A DNA stretch of 64,000 bases, from positions 558,001-622,000 of the forward strand of contig NZ_JAUYFF010000001.1 of NCBI RefSeq assembly GCF_030691015.1, in the 5' to 3' direction. Positions 45,888 to 55,350 of the stretch are shown here, piece by piece. The stretch comes from Sulfuricurvum sp. Lineage in GTDB: Bacteria; Campylobacterota; Campylobacteria; Campylobacterales; Sulfurimonadaceae. Position 1 is the stretch's first letter. Each line of letters starts with the position of its first letter. The notes under the pieces are model-generated. The model was not told where the DNA came from and searched no databases. It worked only from the letters and a program-made list of their open reading frames with translations. Both the position numbers and the translations under genes were made by a program.

Positions 45888-46796
45888 GATGTTATCAATG
45901 GTAGCGGCGATAAGCCGCTCACGCGCTTCACGGGATGTCCATGCTATATGGGGAGTGATATAGAGGCGTTCAGGATGTTTTACCGCCAAAAGAGGATGCG
46001 GTGTTTTCATCGGTTCACTCATCAATACATCCAAACCGACATAAATCGGCTTGACGTCAATGATCACAGAAAGAGCATCTTCGTCCACAATTCCGCCGCG
46101 ACCAAGATTTAAAAGTACCGCACCGTCTTTCATCTGCAACAGTTCAGAGTGGGAGATCAAATTTTCGGTCGATTTGTTAAGGGGTGCATGAATAGAGAGG
46201 ATATCGCTGTTCTCGATCAAACGGCTCAACGTCGTTTTCTCAAAATCGTCGTTCTCATTTTTCCCTGAGGTTGAATAATAACAAACGTTAGCACCGAATG
46301 CCCGGGCAATGTTTGCAACAGAGCGGCCGATCTCGCCCAGTCCGATAATCCCCCACGTTTTTCCGCGCAGTTCGCTGAACGAAGGGCCGATATGGGCAAA
46401 TACCGATTCCTTCTGCCATGCTCCGCTTTTAACGTACTCATCGTAATAACGACTATGCCCCATCAGGTAAAACAACATCGAAAACGTGTGTTGTACCACC
46501 GCATCGGTCGAGTACCCCGCCACGTTTTTGACACGGATTCCACGACGTGCCGCCGCCTCATGGTCGATATTATTCATCCCCGTCGCCGCAACACAGATAA
46601 GTTTGAGTTTCGGTGCGGCTTCCATTTCGGCATTGCTAATCACCACTTTGTTGGTAACGATCACTTCCGCATCACGAATACGTTCTATCGTCTCATCCAC
46701 GCAGGTTGTCTGATAGATAGTCACATCACCTAAAGTATCAAACCCTACTAACGAGGTATCCCCGTAGGTTAGTGCATCGAGTATGACTATTTTCAT
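45876..46796 (-). CDS. D-isomer-specific 2-hydroxyacid dehydrogenase
   Basis: 306 residues. NAD-binding motif [15 protein letters not shown] near residue 148, [15 protein letters not shown] near 228 with the catalytic arginine, and the histidine in TPHIAWTS near 283 show an active D-2-hydroxyacid dehydrogenase. The N-terminal half carries the substrate domain ([17 protein letters not shown]). It may be a glycerate or lactate dehydrogenase; the substrate cannot be told. It overlaps purT by four bases (ATGA), so the two are co-transcribed. Confidence 0.88.
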   Translation of the reverse strand: MKIVILDALTYGDTSLVGFDTLGDVTIYQTTCVDETIERIRDAEVIVTNKVVISNAEMEAAPKLKLICVAATGMNNIDHEAAARRGIRVKNVAGYSTDAVVQHTFSMLFYLMGHSRYYDEYVKSGAWQKESVFAHIGPSFSELRGKTWGIIGLGEIGRSVANIARAFGANVCYYSTSGKNENDDFEKTTLSRLIENSDILSIHAPLNKSTENLISHSELLQMKDGAVLLNLGRGGIVDEDALSVIIDVKPIYVGLDVLMSEPMKTPHPLLAVKHPERLYITPHIAWTSREARERLIAATIDNICSI

Positions 46797-47956
46797 GCGT
46801 CTTGAATCTTTTTGATCAATTTTTTCGCTTTTTTGAGCGCTTTGTTCACTTTATCAAATACCAATACTACCGCCATACGTCGTCCGACGTGCGCTTCAGG
46901 CTTACCGAACACACGGACAAAGCTGTTATCATCGAATAACTCATCAGCGACATCGATCACCGGTTCATGCGATTCAACCGTGGATTTAAACGCGGCACTC
47001 GCACCGTCACCGTAGAACGTAAAGCCTAACGGCAATCCAAGCACCGCACGCACATGGAGGGCAAATTCGCTTTGACTTTGGGTGATGAGCGTTACCATCC
47101 CCGTATCATGCGGGCGCGGGCTCACTTCACTGAAATAGACATCGTCCCCCGCCACAAACAGTTCAACACCGAACAGCCCTTTACCGCCCAAACCGTCAGT
47201 AATCGCTTTTGCGATCTTTTGAGAGCGTTTGAGTGCTTTTTTCGACATCTCCATCGGCTGCCAGCTGTAGATATAGTCACCGTCTTTTTGAATATGGCCG
47301 ATCGGCTCACAGAAAACCGTCTCTACGCCATTACGGGCAGTGAGCAATGTGATTTCGTAATCAAAACGGATAAACTCCTCGACAATCAGCTCGCTTGCGT
47401 CACCGCGTGCCTCTTTGGCAATCTCCCACGAGTTTTCCAAATCAAACGGACTCTGCGCGATACTTTGCCCATGTCCTGAAGAACTCATCACAGGCTTGAT
47501 AACACACGGGAATCCGACATCCTCAGCCGCACTGCACATATCCTCATAGGTGCTCACAAAATGATAACGACTTGTTTTAAGACCCAACTCTTCGCTCGCG
47601 AAACGGCGGATATTTTTACGGTTCATTGTTTTGTTGACCGCTTCGGCATTGGGGATAACGCAAAACCCCTCCGCTTCAGCCGCAAATAGCGCATCGATAC
47701 TGATCGCTTCGATTTCAGGGAGAATATAATCGGGTTTCTCTTTACGGATAATCTTTAATACCGCTTCCTGATCTTGCATATTGATCACATGAGATCGGTT
47801 TGCTACGAGGTGTGCGGGGGCATTTTTATAACGGTCTACCGCGATCACTTCGATCCCGAGACGCTGTGCCTCGATGGCCACTTCTTTGCCGAGCTCGCCG
47901 GAGCCTAAGAGCATGATTTTTTTGGAATTGGTTTTAAGGGGTGCGCTAAAGAGCAT
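46793..47956 (-). CDS. purT: Formate-dependent phosphoribosylglycinamide formyltransferase
   Basis: 387 residues of the ATP-grasp PurT family, which makes formyl-GAR from GAR, formate and ATP in purine synthesis. [20 protein letters not shown] near residue 15, [17 protein letters not shown] near 148 (ATP loop), and [17 protein letters not shown] near 278 are diagnostic. The family uses formate rather than formyltetrahydrofolate, fitting an organism with formate metabolism. First gene with the dehydrogenase. Confidence 0.94.
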   Translation of the reverse strand: MLFSAPLKTNSKKIMLLGSGELGKEVAIEAQRLGIEVIAVDRYKNAPAHLVANRSHVINMQDQEAVLKIIRKEKPDYILPEIEAISIDALFAAEAEGFCVIPNAEAVNKTMNRKNIRRFASEELGLKTSRYHFVSTYEDMCSAAEDVGFPCVIKPVMSSSGHGQSIAQSPFDLENSWEIAKEARGDASELIVEEFIRFDYEITLLTARNGVETVFCEPIGHIQKDGDYIYSWQPMEMSKKALKRSQKIAKAITDGLGGKGLFGVELFVAGDDVYFSEVSPRPHDTGMVTLITQSQSEFALHVRAVLGLPLGFTFYGDGASAAFKSTVESHEPVIDVADELFDDNSFVRVFGKPEAHVGRRMAVVLVFDKVNKALKKAKKLIKKIQDA

Positions 47957-48041
47957 AATGTAGCCTTGTGCAAAAATTGTTACACGAAGTTTATCATAGG
48001 GTTAGTAAAGGTTTTGTTACAAAGGGAAAAGTTGAGGGGAA

Positions 48042-48075
48042 GAGGGTTGTAACCCAAGCGCCGAAGCGCAAGAGA
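48042..48075 (-). terminator. Compact hairpins after rpsU
   Basis: On the minus strand GCGC-TTCG-GCGC is followed by GGGTT-AC-AACCC and then a C/T-rich stretch. A UUCG tetraloop is very stable. This fits a terminator or an mRNA end for rpsU, though the T-run is weak. Confidence 0.45.
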
Positions 48076-48288
48076 TTACAGGCGAGATTCGTAACGTCGC
48101 ATCATATACAAACGTTTTAACATCTTTTTGCGAGCGCTGATTTTGAACTGTTTACGTTTTTCAGTCTCTGTAACATGGTTACGGCGAGCACGAGCTTCAG
48201 TAACAATCAGATTACGATCTGTTTGTTTCTTGAAACGGCGGTAAGCAGCATCAAAGTTATCATCTTGTCTAAGAACGATACCAGGCAT
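48076..48288 (-). CDS. rpsU: Small ribosomal subunit protein bS21
   Basis: 70 residues, the usual size. [26 protein letters not shown] near the start and the basic tail [17 protein letters not shown] are those of S21. It is unusual in starting MPGI, a form known in epsilon-type bacteria. An AGGTGA site precedes the ATG. Divergent from dnaG, with which rpsU is often linked. Confidence 0.95.
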   Translation of the reverse strand: MPGIVLRQDDNFDAAYRRFKKQTDRNLIVTEARARRNHVTETEKRKQFKISARKKMLKRLYMMRRYESRL

Positions 48289-48367
48289 TCACATCACCTA
48301 CTTTCTATTTAAAATTTTGAGTGCGAATTGTACCATAACTTTAGGCGTCTTGAGTTAAAATAACTTT

Positions 48368-50014
48368 ATGATTACCCAAGACTCCATTGAGGCTCTCAAA
48401 GCCCGGCTTGATATTGTCGATATCGTCGGCACCTATGTCGAGCTCAAGCGTGCAGGAAGCAGTTTTAAAGCTCCTTGTCCGTTTCACGATGAGAAGTCCC
48501 CGAGCTTCGTCGTCAACCCCTCACGCCAAAGCTACCACTGTTTCGGATGCGGCGCACACGGCGATAGCATCAAATTCGTTATGGAGTACGAGAAACTCAA
48601 CTACCCCGAAGCAATCGAAAAACTGGCCGCTTCGAGTAACTTTTCCCTTCATTACACCGACGACACGAAACAAAAAAAACGCTCTAACCTACTCGAGACA
48701 CTGAACGAGTGGTACCAAAAGCTTTTAGAGCAAAATAAAACGGCAATGGATTACCTCCATGAGCGGGGAATTTACGCCTCCAGTATCGAGCGGTTCGGTA
48801 TCGGATACGCCCCGACCTCACCTGAAACGCTCCGTTTTTTAGAACAACGAAAACTTCCTACCCCAGATGCGATCGAACAAGGGGCTATCGGGCGAGGGGA
48901 AGAGGGGAGACTCTTCGCCCGTTTTATCGAGCGGATCACGTTTCCGATCCACTCCACCAGCGGTGCTATCGTCGGATTCGGCGGACGTACCATCACCGGA
49001 CATCAAGCCAAATACGTCAACTCTTCCCAAAGTGCCATTTTCAACAAATCGCGCCTCCTCTATGCCTATCACCTCGCCCGTGAAGCGATCTATCGCCGCC
49101 GAGAGATCATCGTAACCGAGGGGTATTTGGACGTCGTGATGCTCCATCAGGCAGGATTTACCCATGCCGTCGCGACACTGGGAACAGCTCTCACAGCAGA
49201 GCATCTTCCGCTGTTACGCAAGGGTGAGCCGAAAATATTCTTGGCCTATGACGGCGACAAAGCGGGACGTGCCGCCGCGTACAAAGCCTCCAAGCTTTTG
49301 AGCATGTCAGGGTTTGATGGTGGCGTTGTTTTGTTCGAAGGGGGACTTGACCCCGCCGATATGATCAAAAACGGCCAAATCGAGCAGCTTAATGCCCTTT
49401 TGCACCGTCCGATCCCTTTTATCGAGTTTGTTATCTCAGAGATGATTAGCGCCTATGATCTCCAAGATCCCAAAGCCAAAGAGACGGCACTGCATGAAAA
49501 CATCGCTTTTCTCAAAACCCTCTCTCCGCTGCTTCAAGAAGAGTATCGCCCCTATATTGCCTCAAAACTGGGGATTTCTCCTTCATTGATCCAAGTGGGA
49601 CGCCCCAATAAAACCGCTACCGTGCAACCCATCAATTTTTCCCATCACGATATTTGGGAACTGAGTTTTATCAAAACACTTTTGGAGCGTCCTCATATCA
49701 CAGACACCTTGCTAGATTTTATAGACGGGAGCCTCTTGCAATACCATGCGAGTGAGTTCGAAGCCGCCCTTCAAGGACGCTCAGACGATCCAAGACTCAG
49801 CGCATTGATGATAGATGATCGAATACGTACGTTTGAGGGAGATGAGGGGATGAGAGCGGAACTTATTACTTTCTTGAGTGCTCATTATAATCGTGAACTC
49901 AAAAAAGTGACAACTCAAAATACGATATCATTCGATCAAAAATCGTATTTAATACGTCAATTTCGGGACAAAATCGAACGCCTAAAGCGTGGTGAATTAG
50001 TACCGTTAGGCTAA
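48368..50014 (+). CDS. dnaG: DNA primase
   Basis: 548 residues. Zinc-binding domain with CPFHDEKSPSFVVNPSRQSY near residue 38 and CFGCGAHGD near 58; TOPRIM catalytic core with VTEGYLDVVMLHQAGF near 251 and YDGDKAGRAAAYKAS near 296. Primase makes RNA primers for replication. The C-terminal helicase-binding part (about 430-548) is divergent, as usual. Start ATG 48368. Confidence 0.95.
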   Translation: MITQDSIEALKARLDIVDIVGTYVELKRAGSSFKAPCPFHDEKSPSFVVNPSRQSYHCFGCGAHGDSIKFVMEYEKLNYPEAIEKLAASSNFSLHYTDDTKQKKRSNLLETLNEWYQKLLEQNKTAMDYLHERGIYASSIERFGIGYAPTSPETLRFLEQRKLPTPDAIEQGAIGRGEEGRLFARFIERITFPIHSTSGAIVGFGGRTITGHQAKYVNSSQSAIFNKSRLLYAYHLAREAIYRRREIIVTEGYLDVVMLHQAGFTHAVATLGTALTAEHLPLLRKGEPKIFLAYDGDKAGRAAAYKASKLLSMSGFDGGVVLFEGGLDPADMIKNGQIEQLNALLHRPIPFIEFVISEMISAYDLQDPKAKETALHENIAFLKTLSPLLQEEYRPYIASKLGISPSLIQVGRPNKTATVQPINFSHHDIWELSFIKTLLERPHITDTLLDFIDGSLLQYHASEFEAALQGRSDDPRLSALMIDDRIRTFEGDEGMRAELITFLSAHYNRELKKVTTQNTISFDQKSYLIRQFRDKIERLKRGELVPLG

Positions 50015-50028
50015 AACGAAGGAATTAT

Positions 50029-51000
50029 ATGAAAGCCATAGCCCTATTCAGCGGTGGACTAGACTCAACATTAGCAATGAAACTCATCCTTGATCAAGGG
50101 ATCGAAGTGATTGCCTGCAATATCAATACAGGATTCGGTTCGACCAAAGATCGCCTCACCCATATGAAAAACATGTGCGAGCAAGTGGGTGCCGAATTTA
50201 GAAGTATAGATATCCGTGATGAATATATCCGCGAAGTCCTCTTTACCCCAAAATACGGCTACGGTAAAAACTTTAATCCCTGCATCGATTGTCATGCGAA
50301 AATGTTTGAAGTGGCCAAGCGGCTTATGAATGAGTGGGGGGCAAGTTTTCTCATCAGCGGCGAAGTGCTCGGGCAACGTCCGATGAGCCAAAATCGTGAA
50401 TCACTTGATAAAGTCCTCAATCTTAGCAACTGCGATGGATTGCTTTTACGCCCATTGTGTGCACAATCGTTGGAGCCGACCCTTGCCGAAATCAACGGAT
50501 GGGTCGATCGTGACAAACTCGAAAATATTGTCGGACGTAACCGTGAACGACAAATAGAGTTAGCCAAATCATTCGGACTCAAGGATTACGAAGCACCGGG
50601 TGGCGGTTGTCTCCTCACCGATGAGAAGTTCTCTAATAAAATCCGTGATTTTATCGCTCATGATACCTTTACTATTGAAGATATCCCGACACTCAAATAC
50701 GGCCGCCAGCTTCGTCTTCCGGAGGGGGCAAAGCTCATTATCGGGCGCAATGCCGAAGATAATGCCATACTAGAAGCCATTGAGAATCCCAAATACATTC
50801 ACATCGATACGGAACTCTTCGGTCCCCATTCACTTATCTCACACAATGCGAGCGATAACGACCGTGTGTTAGCGGCAAAATTGATGTTAGCGTATTGTAA
50901 ACCGGATTTTGAAGGGGAGCAAACATTGATGTTTGGAGAAGATGCACTCACAACCGTGAGCGACATGAGCCGCCACGATGCACAAAGGTATTTTATTTAG
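50029..51000 (+). CDS. PP-loop ATP-pyrophosphatase, MnmA/ThiI-like
   Basis: 323 residues. PP-loop SGGLDSTLAMKL at the N-terminus; CIDCHAKMF near residue 88 and GGGCLLTDEKFSNKI near 187 supply cysteines. This combination matches an epsilonproteobacterial and Aquificota group related to tRNA thiolases (MnmA/ThiI) with its own C-terminal part. The reaction is probably adenylation and sulfur transfer to a tRNA or cofactor; the substrate is unknown. It follows dnaG by 14 bases with an AAGGA site; the stop overlaps the HMA gene's 3' end by eight bases. Confidence 0.75.
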   Translation: MKAIALFSGGLDSTLAMKLILDQGIEVIACNINTGFGSTKDRLTHMKNMCEQVGAEFRSIDIRDEYIREVLFTPKYGYGKNFNPCIDCHAKMFEVAKRLMNEWGASFLISGEVLGQRPMSQNRESLDKVLNLSNCDGLLLRPLCAQSLEPTLAEINGWVDRDKLENIVGRNRERQIELAKSFGLKDYEAPGGGCLLTDEKFSNKIRDFIAHDTFTIEDIPTLKYGRQLRLPEGAKLIIGRNAEDNAILEAIENPKYIHIDTELFGPHSLISHNASDNDRVLAAKLMLAYCKPDFEGEQTLMFGEDALTTVSDMSRHDAQRYFI

Positions 51001-51256
51001 CTACTGTGCAGCCATAACCTGCTTTTTTAACGGCATCGCACATCGCTTCGGCTTTTGTGCCGTCTGAAGCTTTTACTTCCGCTTTGCCCTCTTTGAGATA
51101 AACAGTTGATTCTTTGACCCCATTTACTTCGTTCAGAGTTCCTTTTACATTTTTCACACACGCAGGGCAGGTCATACCGCTCACATTGAGTTTTACGAGC
51201 TGATCGGCACTTGTAATCGCAACTAAAGCAACTAAAGAGAGGAGAACTTTTTTCAT
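50993..51256 (-). CDS. Periplasmic heavy-metal-associated domain protein (MerP/CopZ-like)
   Basis: 87 residues: a signal peptide (MKKVLLSLVALVAITSA), then one HMA domain with the metal motif GMTCPACVKNV near residue 28. The fold continues to GYGCTVAK, with extra cysteines near 73 and 83. It should bind copper, mercury or another soft metal in the periplasm. It is divergent from the SafE-like membrane protein at 51378. Confidence 0.85.
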   Translation of the reverse strand: MKKVLLSLVALVAITSADQLVKLNVSGMTCPACVKNVKGTLNEVNGVKESTVYLKEGKAEVKASDGTKAEAMCDAVKKAGYGCTVAK

Positions 51257-51377
51257 TCGCGAATCCTTTAAATAATTTCGTGCTATTGTTTCACAGAACT
51301 GTTAAATTTGTGTTAAGTCTTAACACTGTTGTAACAAAAATTATTTAAACTATTGATATTCACTAAAAGGTTTAATT

Positions 51378-52067
51378 ATGTACGGTATCGAATGGTGGCT
51401 CATAATTTCGATTGCATTTGCGGGAAGTTTCGGTCATTGTATCGGGATGTGTGGCGGCTTTATCGTCGCCTACAGTTCGACCAAAATCGATGCTTCGATG
51501 AGTCGTAGCGCGCAGTTCGTCCGTCACAGTGCCTACAATATAGGGCGTGTTAGTTCTTATATCTTACTGGGAATGGTATTCGGTGCCATCGGAGCGCTAT
51601 TTGCTCTTAGTATGGAGATGCACGGCGCCTTGTTTATCTTTGCCGGAATCATTATGATAATCACCGCGCTGGGAATGTTCGGCCTCTCAAAACTGATTCA
51701 TATACTCGAACGGGGATTTTCTAGCAACGCTCTTTTTAAAACCCTCTTTTCACGCTTAATCAAAAGTAAAAGTATCGGAAGTTTTTTTGCATTAGGGGTG
51801 ATGAACGGCTTTTTCCCGTGTGGATTTGTCTTTTTCTTTGCGGCAAAAGCTGCATCATCCGCATCAATCATCGACGGCGGGCTTATTATGGCGGTATTTG
51901 GTCTTGCTACCATTCCGGCATTGCTCGCACTGGGACAATCGGTCTCTTTCTTCAAAGAGATCGCATTTCGCCAGACAATGAATCGAATTGCTGCGTTAGC
52001 AATCTTGATTTACGGTCTTTACAGCGTTTATTACGGGTTAGCTTACTTTTTTGATTTGCCGATTTAG
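51378..52067 (+). CDS. SafE/COG2836-like membrane protein
   Basis: 229 residues with six membrane helices. GSFGHCIGMCGGFI near residue 16 carries the two cysteines typical of the COG2836 (DsbD-2/UreH-like) group, and a second half repeat starts NGFFPCGFVFFFAA near 150. Members are linked to cytochrome oxidase assembly or metal handling. The divergent periplasmic HMA protein supports a copper role. A sulfite exporter name is often attached by similarity but is weakly based. Confidence 0.72.
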   Translation: MYGIEWWLIISIAFAGSFGHCIGMCGGFIVAYSSTKIDASMSRSAQFVRHSAYNIGRVSSYILLGMVFGAIGALFALSMEMHGALFIFAGIIMIITALGMFGLSKLIHILERGFSSNALFKTLFSRLIKSKSIGSFFALGVMNGFFPCGFVFFFAAKAASSASIIDGGLIMAVFGLATIPALLALGQSVSFFKEIAFRQTMNRIAALAILIYGLYSVYYGLAYFFDLPI

Positions 52068-52077
52068 AAGATAGGCT

Positions 52078-52872
52078 TTACACTTGTTTTTGAGTAGATT
52101 TGACCGACTGAATAGCTTCTTCAAAGGCACTTTTATTTAATCCGAATCCCTCTATCATTTCGAGTGCGGTGCGTATCCCCTCTTCGCTAAACGTATCTCG
52201 TAAATTAACCGCTTGTGTAATAACTCTTAACACCTGTGCGTGAGGATTCTGGGTTGATGGGTTTGATATTTCTCGTAATGTCTCAATAAGTGCCGTCTCA
52301 AAATTCCAATGTTCAAACATAGCTGCCGCAATTTCATAACTGCTTATCTCAAGATACTTTCGCTCAACCTCTTCTAAAGACCCGCCTTGGGCAATATCTT
52401 GTAAAAAATGCTCTAAATTTCCTGTCGAAATTACTTTGAGTGAGGCGACAAGCTTTCCAAGTTCCATCAAAAAAGCACTGCTTTGGAGTAGTGGCAACAT
52501 ACTCTTATCGACATTTCGATACCACTCTCGCGCCAAAGACATTTGCAGTGTCGATACCGTTGTTAAATCATCAATACTCGCTGAGTAAGGGCTTAAGTCA
52601 ATCACAACCGACTTTTTAATCGCACTCGCCGCCGCAAATCCCCGAATCATAGATATTCCAAATAGCATTACCGCTTTCGAAATGGAGGATATTTCTTTAC
52701 TCATCCCATAGAGCGGTGAATTAACCGATTTTAAAATGTTAGCACTGAGCATCGGATCATGTTCGATAACGCGTGAAAGTTCATCAATATCAGTATCGTG
52801 ACTCATACACAGCTCTTGTATCCGTACTACAGAAATGGGTAAAGGGGGGAGGCTTTTTATCTCTTCAAGCAT
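52078..52872 (-). CDS. HDOD-domain protein
   Basis: 264 residues. LPPLPISVVRIQELCMSHDTDIDELSRVIEHDP at the start and ILKSVNSPLYG near residue 49 are the HDOD signature (a non-catalytic HD relative). KAVMLFGISMIRG near 66 and later YEIAAAMFEHW fit. HDOD proteins act in signalling or with cyclic-di-GMP and motility genes. A single domain with no attached receiver. Convergent with the SafE-like gene; divergent from 52991. Confidence 0.85.
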   Translation of the reverse strand: MLEEIKSLPPLPISVVRIQELCMSHDTDIDELSRVIEHDPMLSANILKSVNSPLYGMSKEISSISKAVMLFGISMIRGFAAASAIKKSVVIDLSPYSASIDDLTTVSTLQMSLAREWYRNVDKSMLPLLQSSAFLMELGKLVASLKVISTGNLEHFLQDIAQGGSLEEVERKYLEISSYEIAAAMFEHWNFETALIETLREISNPSTQNPHAQVLRVITQAVNLRDTFSEEGIRTALEMIEGFGLNKSAFEEAIQSVKSTQKQV

Positions 52873-52990
52873 ATAGTATCATTCCTCTCAATTTTCATCT
52901 AAACGGGAGTGTACTCCGACTCATTTTAAAGCATTATTAGTTTGAGATAATTAACGCTATACTAATCAAATATTTTTTTGAGGAGTTAAA

Positions 52991-53413
52991 ATGGCAGGGG
53001 TAATATTTTCATTTTATGACTTTGCATCGTTGATCGATCTCAATATCGGAATATCGGATCGATTGGATGAAAACCGTTCGGAAAGTTTTACAATTTTATT
53101 TTGCGATTTTTCAAATATTTCACATGCGTTAGTTGAATCAAACATTCAAACCTTGCTACGCACGTCCGACTCCATTGTCCATTATGAAGATTACTACTTT
53201 TTCGTCATGCCCTATACCGACCGATACGGATGCGGGTTTGTTAAAAAAATGGTTCAAGATATCTTTGGCAAACCTATCCAAACTGCCGCGATTTGTTATC
53301 CATCCGACGGAGAAAACTCTGCTGAATTACTGGAGTCTCTCCATGCCGAAGTCAAAAAGATTCACAAGATCGATCTCGACTGCCTCTACAGTGCGGCGAA
53401 TCGGGAGCCGTAA
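52991..53413 (+). CDS. GGDEF-like small protein, degenerate
   Basis: 140 residues. From about residue 20 the pattern follows a GGDEF fold: a first strand FTILFCDFSN, then LLRTSDSIVHYEDYYFFVMPYTD near 55-78 where a GGDEF hairpin would sit (YEDYY replaces GGDEF), then TAAICYPSDG and LLESLHAEVKK. The catalytic and RxxD residues are gone, so it cannot make cyclic-di-GMP; a binding or partner role is possible. It is divergent from the HDOD gene, 118 bases away. Fold assignment by eye only. Confidence 0.5.
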   Translation: MAGVIFSFYDFASLIDLNIGISDRLDENRSESFTILFCDFSNISHALVESNIQTLLRTSDSIVHYEDYYFFVMPYTDRYGCGFVKKMVQDIFGKPIQTAAICYPSDGENSAELLESLHAEVKKIHKIDLDCLYSAANREP

Positions 53414-53419
53414 AAATAT

Positions 53420-54037
53420 TTAGCGCTGAGTTACCATCGGTTTAAATGTATGATACGGTGAGTTTTTGTAATACTCTATTGCATCGTGTATATCACTTTT
53501 ACGTCCAATATTTCGATCATATACATAAACCGTATTAGTAACTTTTTCACATGGCTGTACTTTGCACGGTTCCGCTTTCGCCTCTTGTACATTTGGTGCG
53601 ACAGCCACTCGTGTTACAACAGCACTGCTCGCTGAAGGGGATGAAGCCGTTTCATGTGCTGTAGAAATCGATACTTCTTTTTTAACCGAAGCAACCGGAG
53701 TGTGCGCATCTGCAGCTTTTTTCTCAGCAGTAGCACTCTCACATGCCTTCGGTGTTGTTCTGTTGATCGGACGGACAAAAGCATCTTTGCTAATAGCTTT
53801 CGCTTTTTTTAGATCATGATATGCCGACGCAGCTGATGGGTATTTACCTACCGTTACAATATTGCACTTTCCCTCTTTTTTCTTCGTTGATGGGAGAACA
53901 CTTTTATGTACTTTCTTTTCAAAAGCGGGAGTAATCGAAGCCTCTTTTTGGGCACTGATCGTCTGAATCGTATATTCCTCCGCACTCAACACTACACTCG
54001 TTACACTGAACATTATAATTAGGGCTAAATTTTTCAT
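53420..54037 (-). CDS. Exported SPOR-like protein
   Basis: 205 residues from ATG 54037, which begins a signal peptide (MKNLALIIMFSVTSVVLSA). Residues about 25-85 resemble a SPOR repeat (YTIQTISAQ ... GKCNIVTVGKYPSAASAYHDLKKA), which binds denuded peptidoglycan. An A/T/S/V-rich linker follows and the end is conserved-looking (YVYDRNIGRKSDIHDAIEYY). The role is probably envelope or division related. Six bases from the convergent GGDEF-like gene. Confidence 0.5.
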   Translation of the reverse strand: MKNLALIIMFSVTSVVLSAEEYTIQTISAQKEASITPAFEKKVHKSVLPSTKKKEGKCNIVTVGKYPSAASAYHDLKKAKAISKDAFVRPINRTTPKACESATAEKKAADAHTPVASVKKEVSISTAHETASSPSASSAVVTRVAVAPNVQEAKAEPCKVQPCEKVTNTVYVYDRNIGRKSDIHDAIEYYKNSPYHTFKPMVTQR

Positions 54038-54096
54038 ACCCCTATATCGACACGATAAGAGTAAAACTTTACCGTTGCCCTCTTTTTTGTTGCGCA

Positions 54097-54126
54097 TTGA
54101 CTTTTAAGAGCCCTCTATCGTATAAT
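54097..54126 (+). promoter_or_regulatory. Promoter of tRNA-Ala
   Basis: TTGACT at 54097-54102 and TATAAT at 54121-54126, 18 bases apart, 17 bases before the mature tRNA. Confidence 0.7.
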
Positions 54127-54143
54127 GGCGCTCCAATATCTTT

Positions 54144-54219
54144 GGGCCCTTAGCTCAGCTGGGAGAGCGCGTCGCTGGCAGCGACGAGGTCAGCGGTTCG
54201 ATCCCGCTAGGGTCCACCA
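54144..54219 (+). tRNA. tRNA-Ala (GGC)
   Basis: A 76-base cloverleaf with the CCA end encoded. Acceptor stem GGGCCCT/AGGGTCC (one G-U pair), D arm GCTCAGCTGGGAGAGC, anticodon stem CGTCG/CGACG with loop CTGGCAG (anticodon GGC) and T arm AGCGG-TTCGATC-CCGCT. It reads GCC and GCU codons. It lies at the left edge of the AT-rich island, a common integration site, but I find no repeat of its 3' end at the island's right edge. Confidence 0.97.
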
Positions 54220-54332
54220 ACACCACTTCATCTAACAATCACCTGCACTCATCGTAAAAGCCAAAAAATTATCATCTATTTTCTCTTGCGCTATAATATC
54301 CTCACTTTAACATTGAGGCAAATAAATTGGCA

Positions 54333-54368
54333 TTCTTCAAATCAAATACTACAGTTACATAAAGTATA
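54333..54368 (+). pseudogene. Possible remnant of an interrupted gene
   Basis: A TTG frame of 11 codons (LAFFKSNTTVT) follows a TATAAT at about 54291 and a GAGG site, and stops just before the AT-rich ORF at 54370. It looks like the cut start of a core gene displaced by the island insertion, but it is too short to prove. Confidence 0.25.
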
Positions 54369-54369
54369 A

Positions 54370-55338
54370 ATGAATACTATTAAAACTTTATCTATCTTCA
54401 TTGTTTCTTACCTGTTTGTAATTTATATTAATGAATTCAAAATTGAGGATTTCCCTACATTTGTAGTTTCTTTAATTGCACTTGTAATTTCATTGATCGC
54501 TTTAATTTATACTATTGAAACTTATATGCTTAAATCAGGTATTTATCTTAGAGGTATGTATGGAATTACATTTTTTAATTCTGATAGTCATCAAGCATTT
54601 ATAAATCAGATCACCCTTGAAAATATAAAAGATAAAGCCATTATTATTTTTAATATTTCTATGAAAATTGGTGACAATTATATTTTACTGCTAGAAGATT
54701 TCAAAGATGAGCCATTGATTATAAAGCCATTTGAAATTTACCAAAAAAAATATGAAACCGTCTATTGCTATATATCCAATATGATAAAGTTGGACATACA
54801 AGAATTACTTATTGATCAAGATGTAAAAAAGATTTTTATTCTTTCTACAAATCACGGAAGATATGAAGTTAAAGAAACTGTTAACTTCCATCATCCTTTA
54901 CAAGAATTAAGTTTGAACAGTTGTACGACGCTTGTGCATCCATGTCGATCCGTGTATAAAAGCAAAGTTATTGGAGAAGATGTAAGCTATATTATTGACA
55001 TGGATGATGAGGTTATATTTTTACATAAAGGCGATGAACAACTTCAAATATTTAATAATTTTGATTTGACATCTCATTCATTGACAAGTCGTGATAATTT
55101 AGAAATCTTTTTTGAGCAACAAAAGCAACTAGGAAATATAAAATATAACTTTCTTCAAGTTATCGATGCCGACATTGTTCATAGTGATATCAAGAAAAAA
55201 TATTTTGCTGAAAATAAGGCTAAAGATAACATATCTCTAAGAAAAAGAATACATTGTAAGTATTTGACTCTATTGAATTTATTTAGATCACAAATAGACT
55301 ATATGCTATATAAAATGAAAAAAATTCTGCATATATGA
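54370..55338 (+). CDS. Unknown membrane-anchored protein of the AT-rich island
   Basis: 322 residues, strikingly AT-rich compared with the flanks, with frequent ATA, TTA and AAA codons. Two membrane helices lie at the N-terminus (about 5-20 and 29-50), followed by about 270 mostly cytoplasmic residues with alternating strands (KAIIIFNISMKIGDNYILLL) and helices. I recognise no family. The composition and place beside a toxin-antitoxin pair suggest horizontal origin; a defence role is possible but unsupported by any motif. Confidence 0.6.
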   Translation: MNTIKTLSIFIVSYLFVIYINEFKIEDFPTFVVSLIALVISLIALIYTIETYMLKSGIYLRGMYGITFFNSDSHQAFINQITLENIKDKAIIIFNISMKIGDNYILLLEDFKDEPLIIKPFEIYQKKYETVYCYISNMIKLDIQELLIDQDVKKIFILSTNHGRYEVKETVNFHHPLQELSLNSCTTLVHPCRSVYKSKVIGEDVSYIIDMDDEVIFLHKGDEQLQIFNNFDLTSHSLTSRDNLEIFFEQQKQLGNIKYNFLQVIDADIVHSDIKKKYFAENKAKDNISLRKRIHCKYLTLLNLFRSQIDYMLYKMKKILHI

Positions 55339-55350
55339 TTGGAAAAGAGA

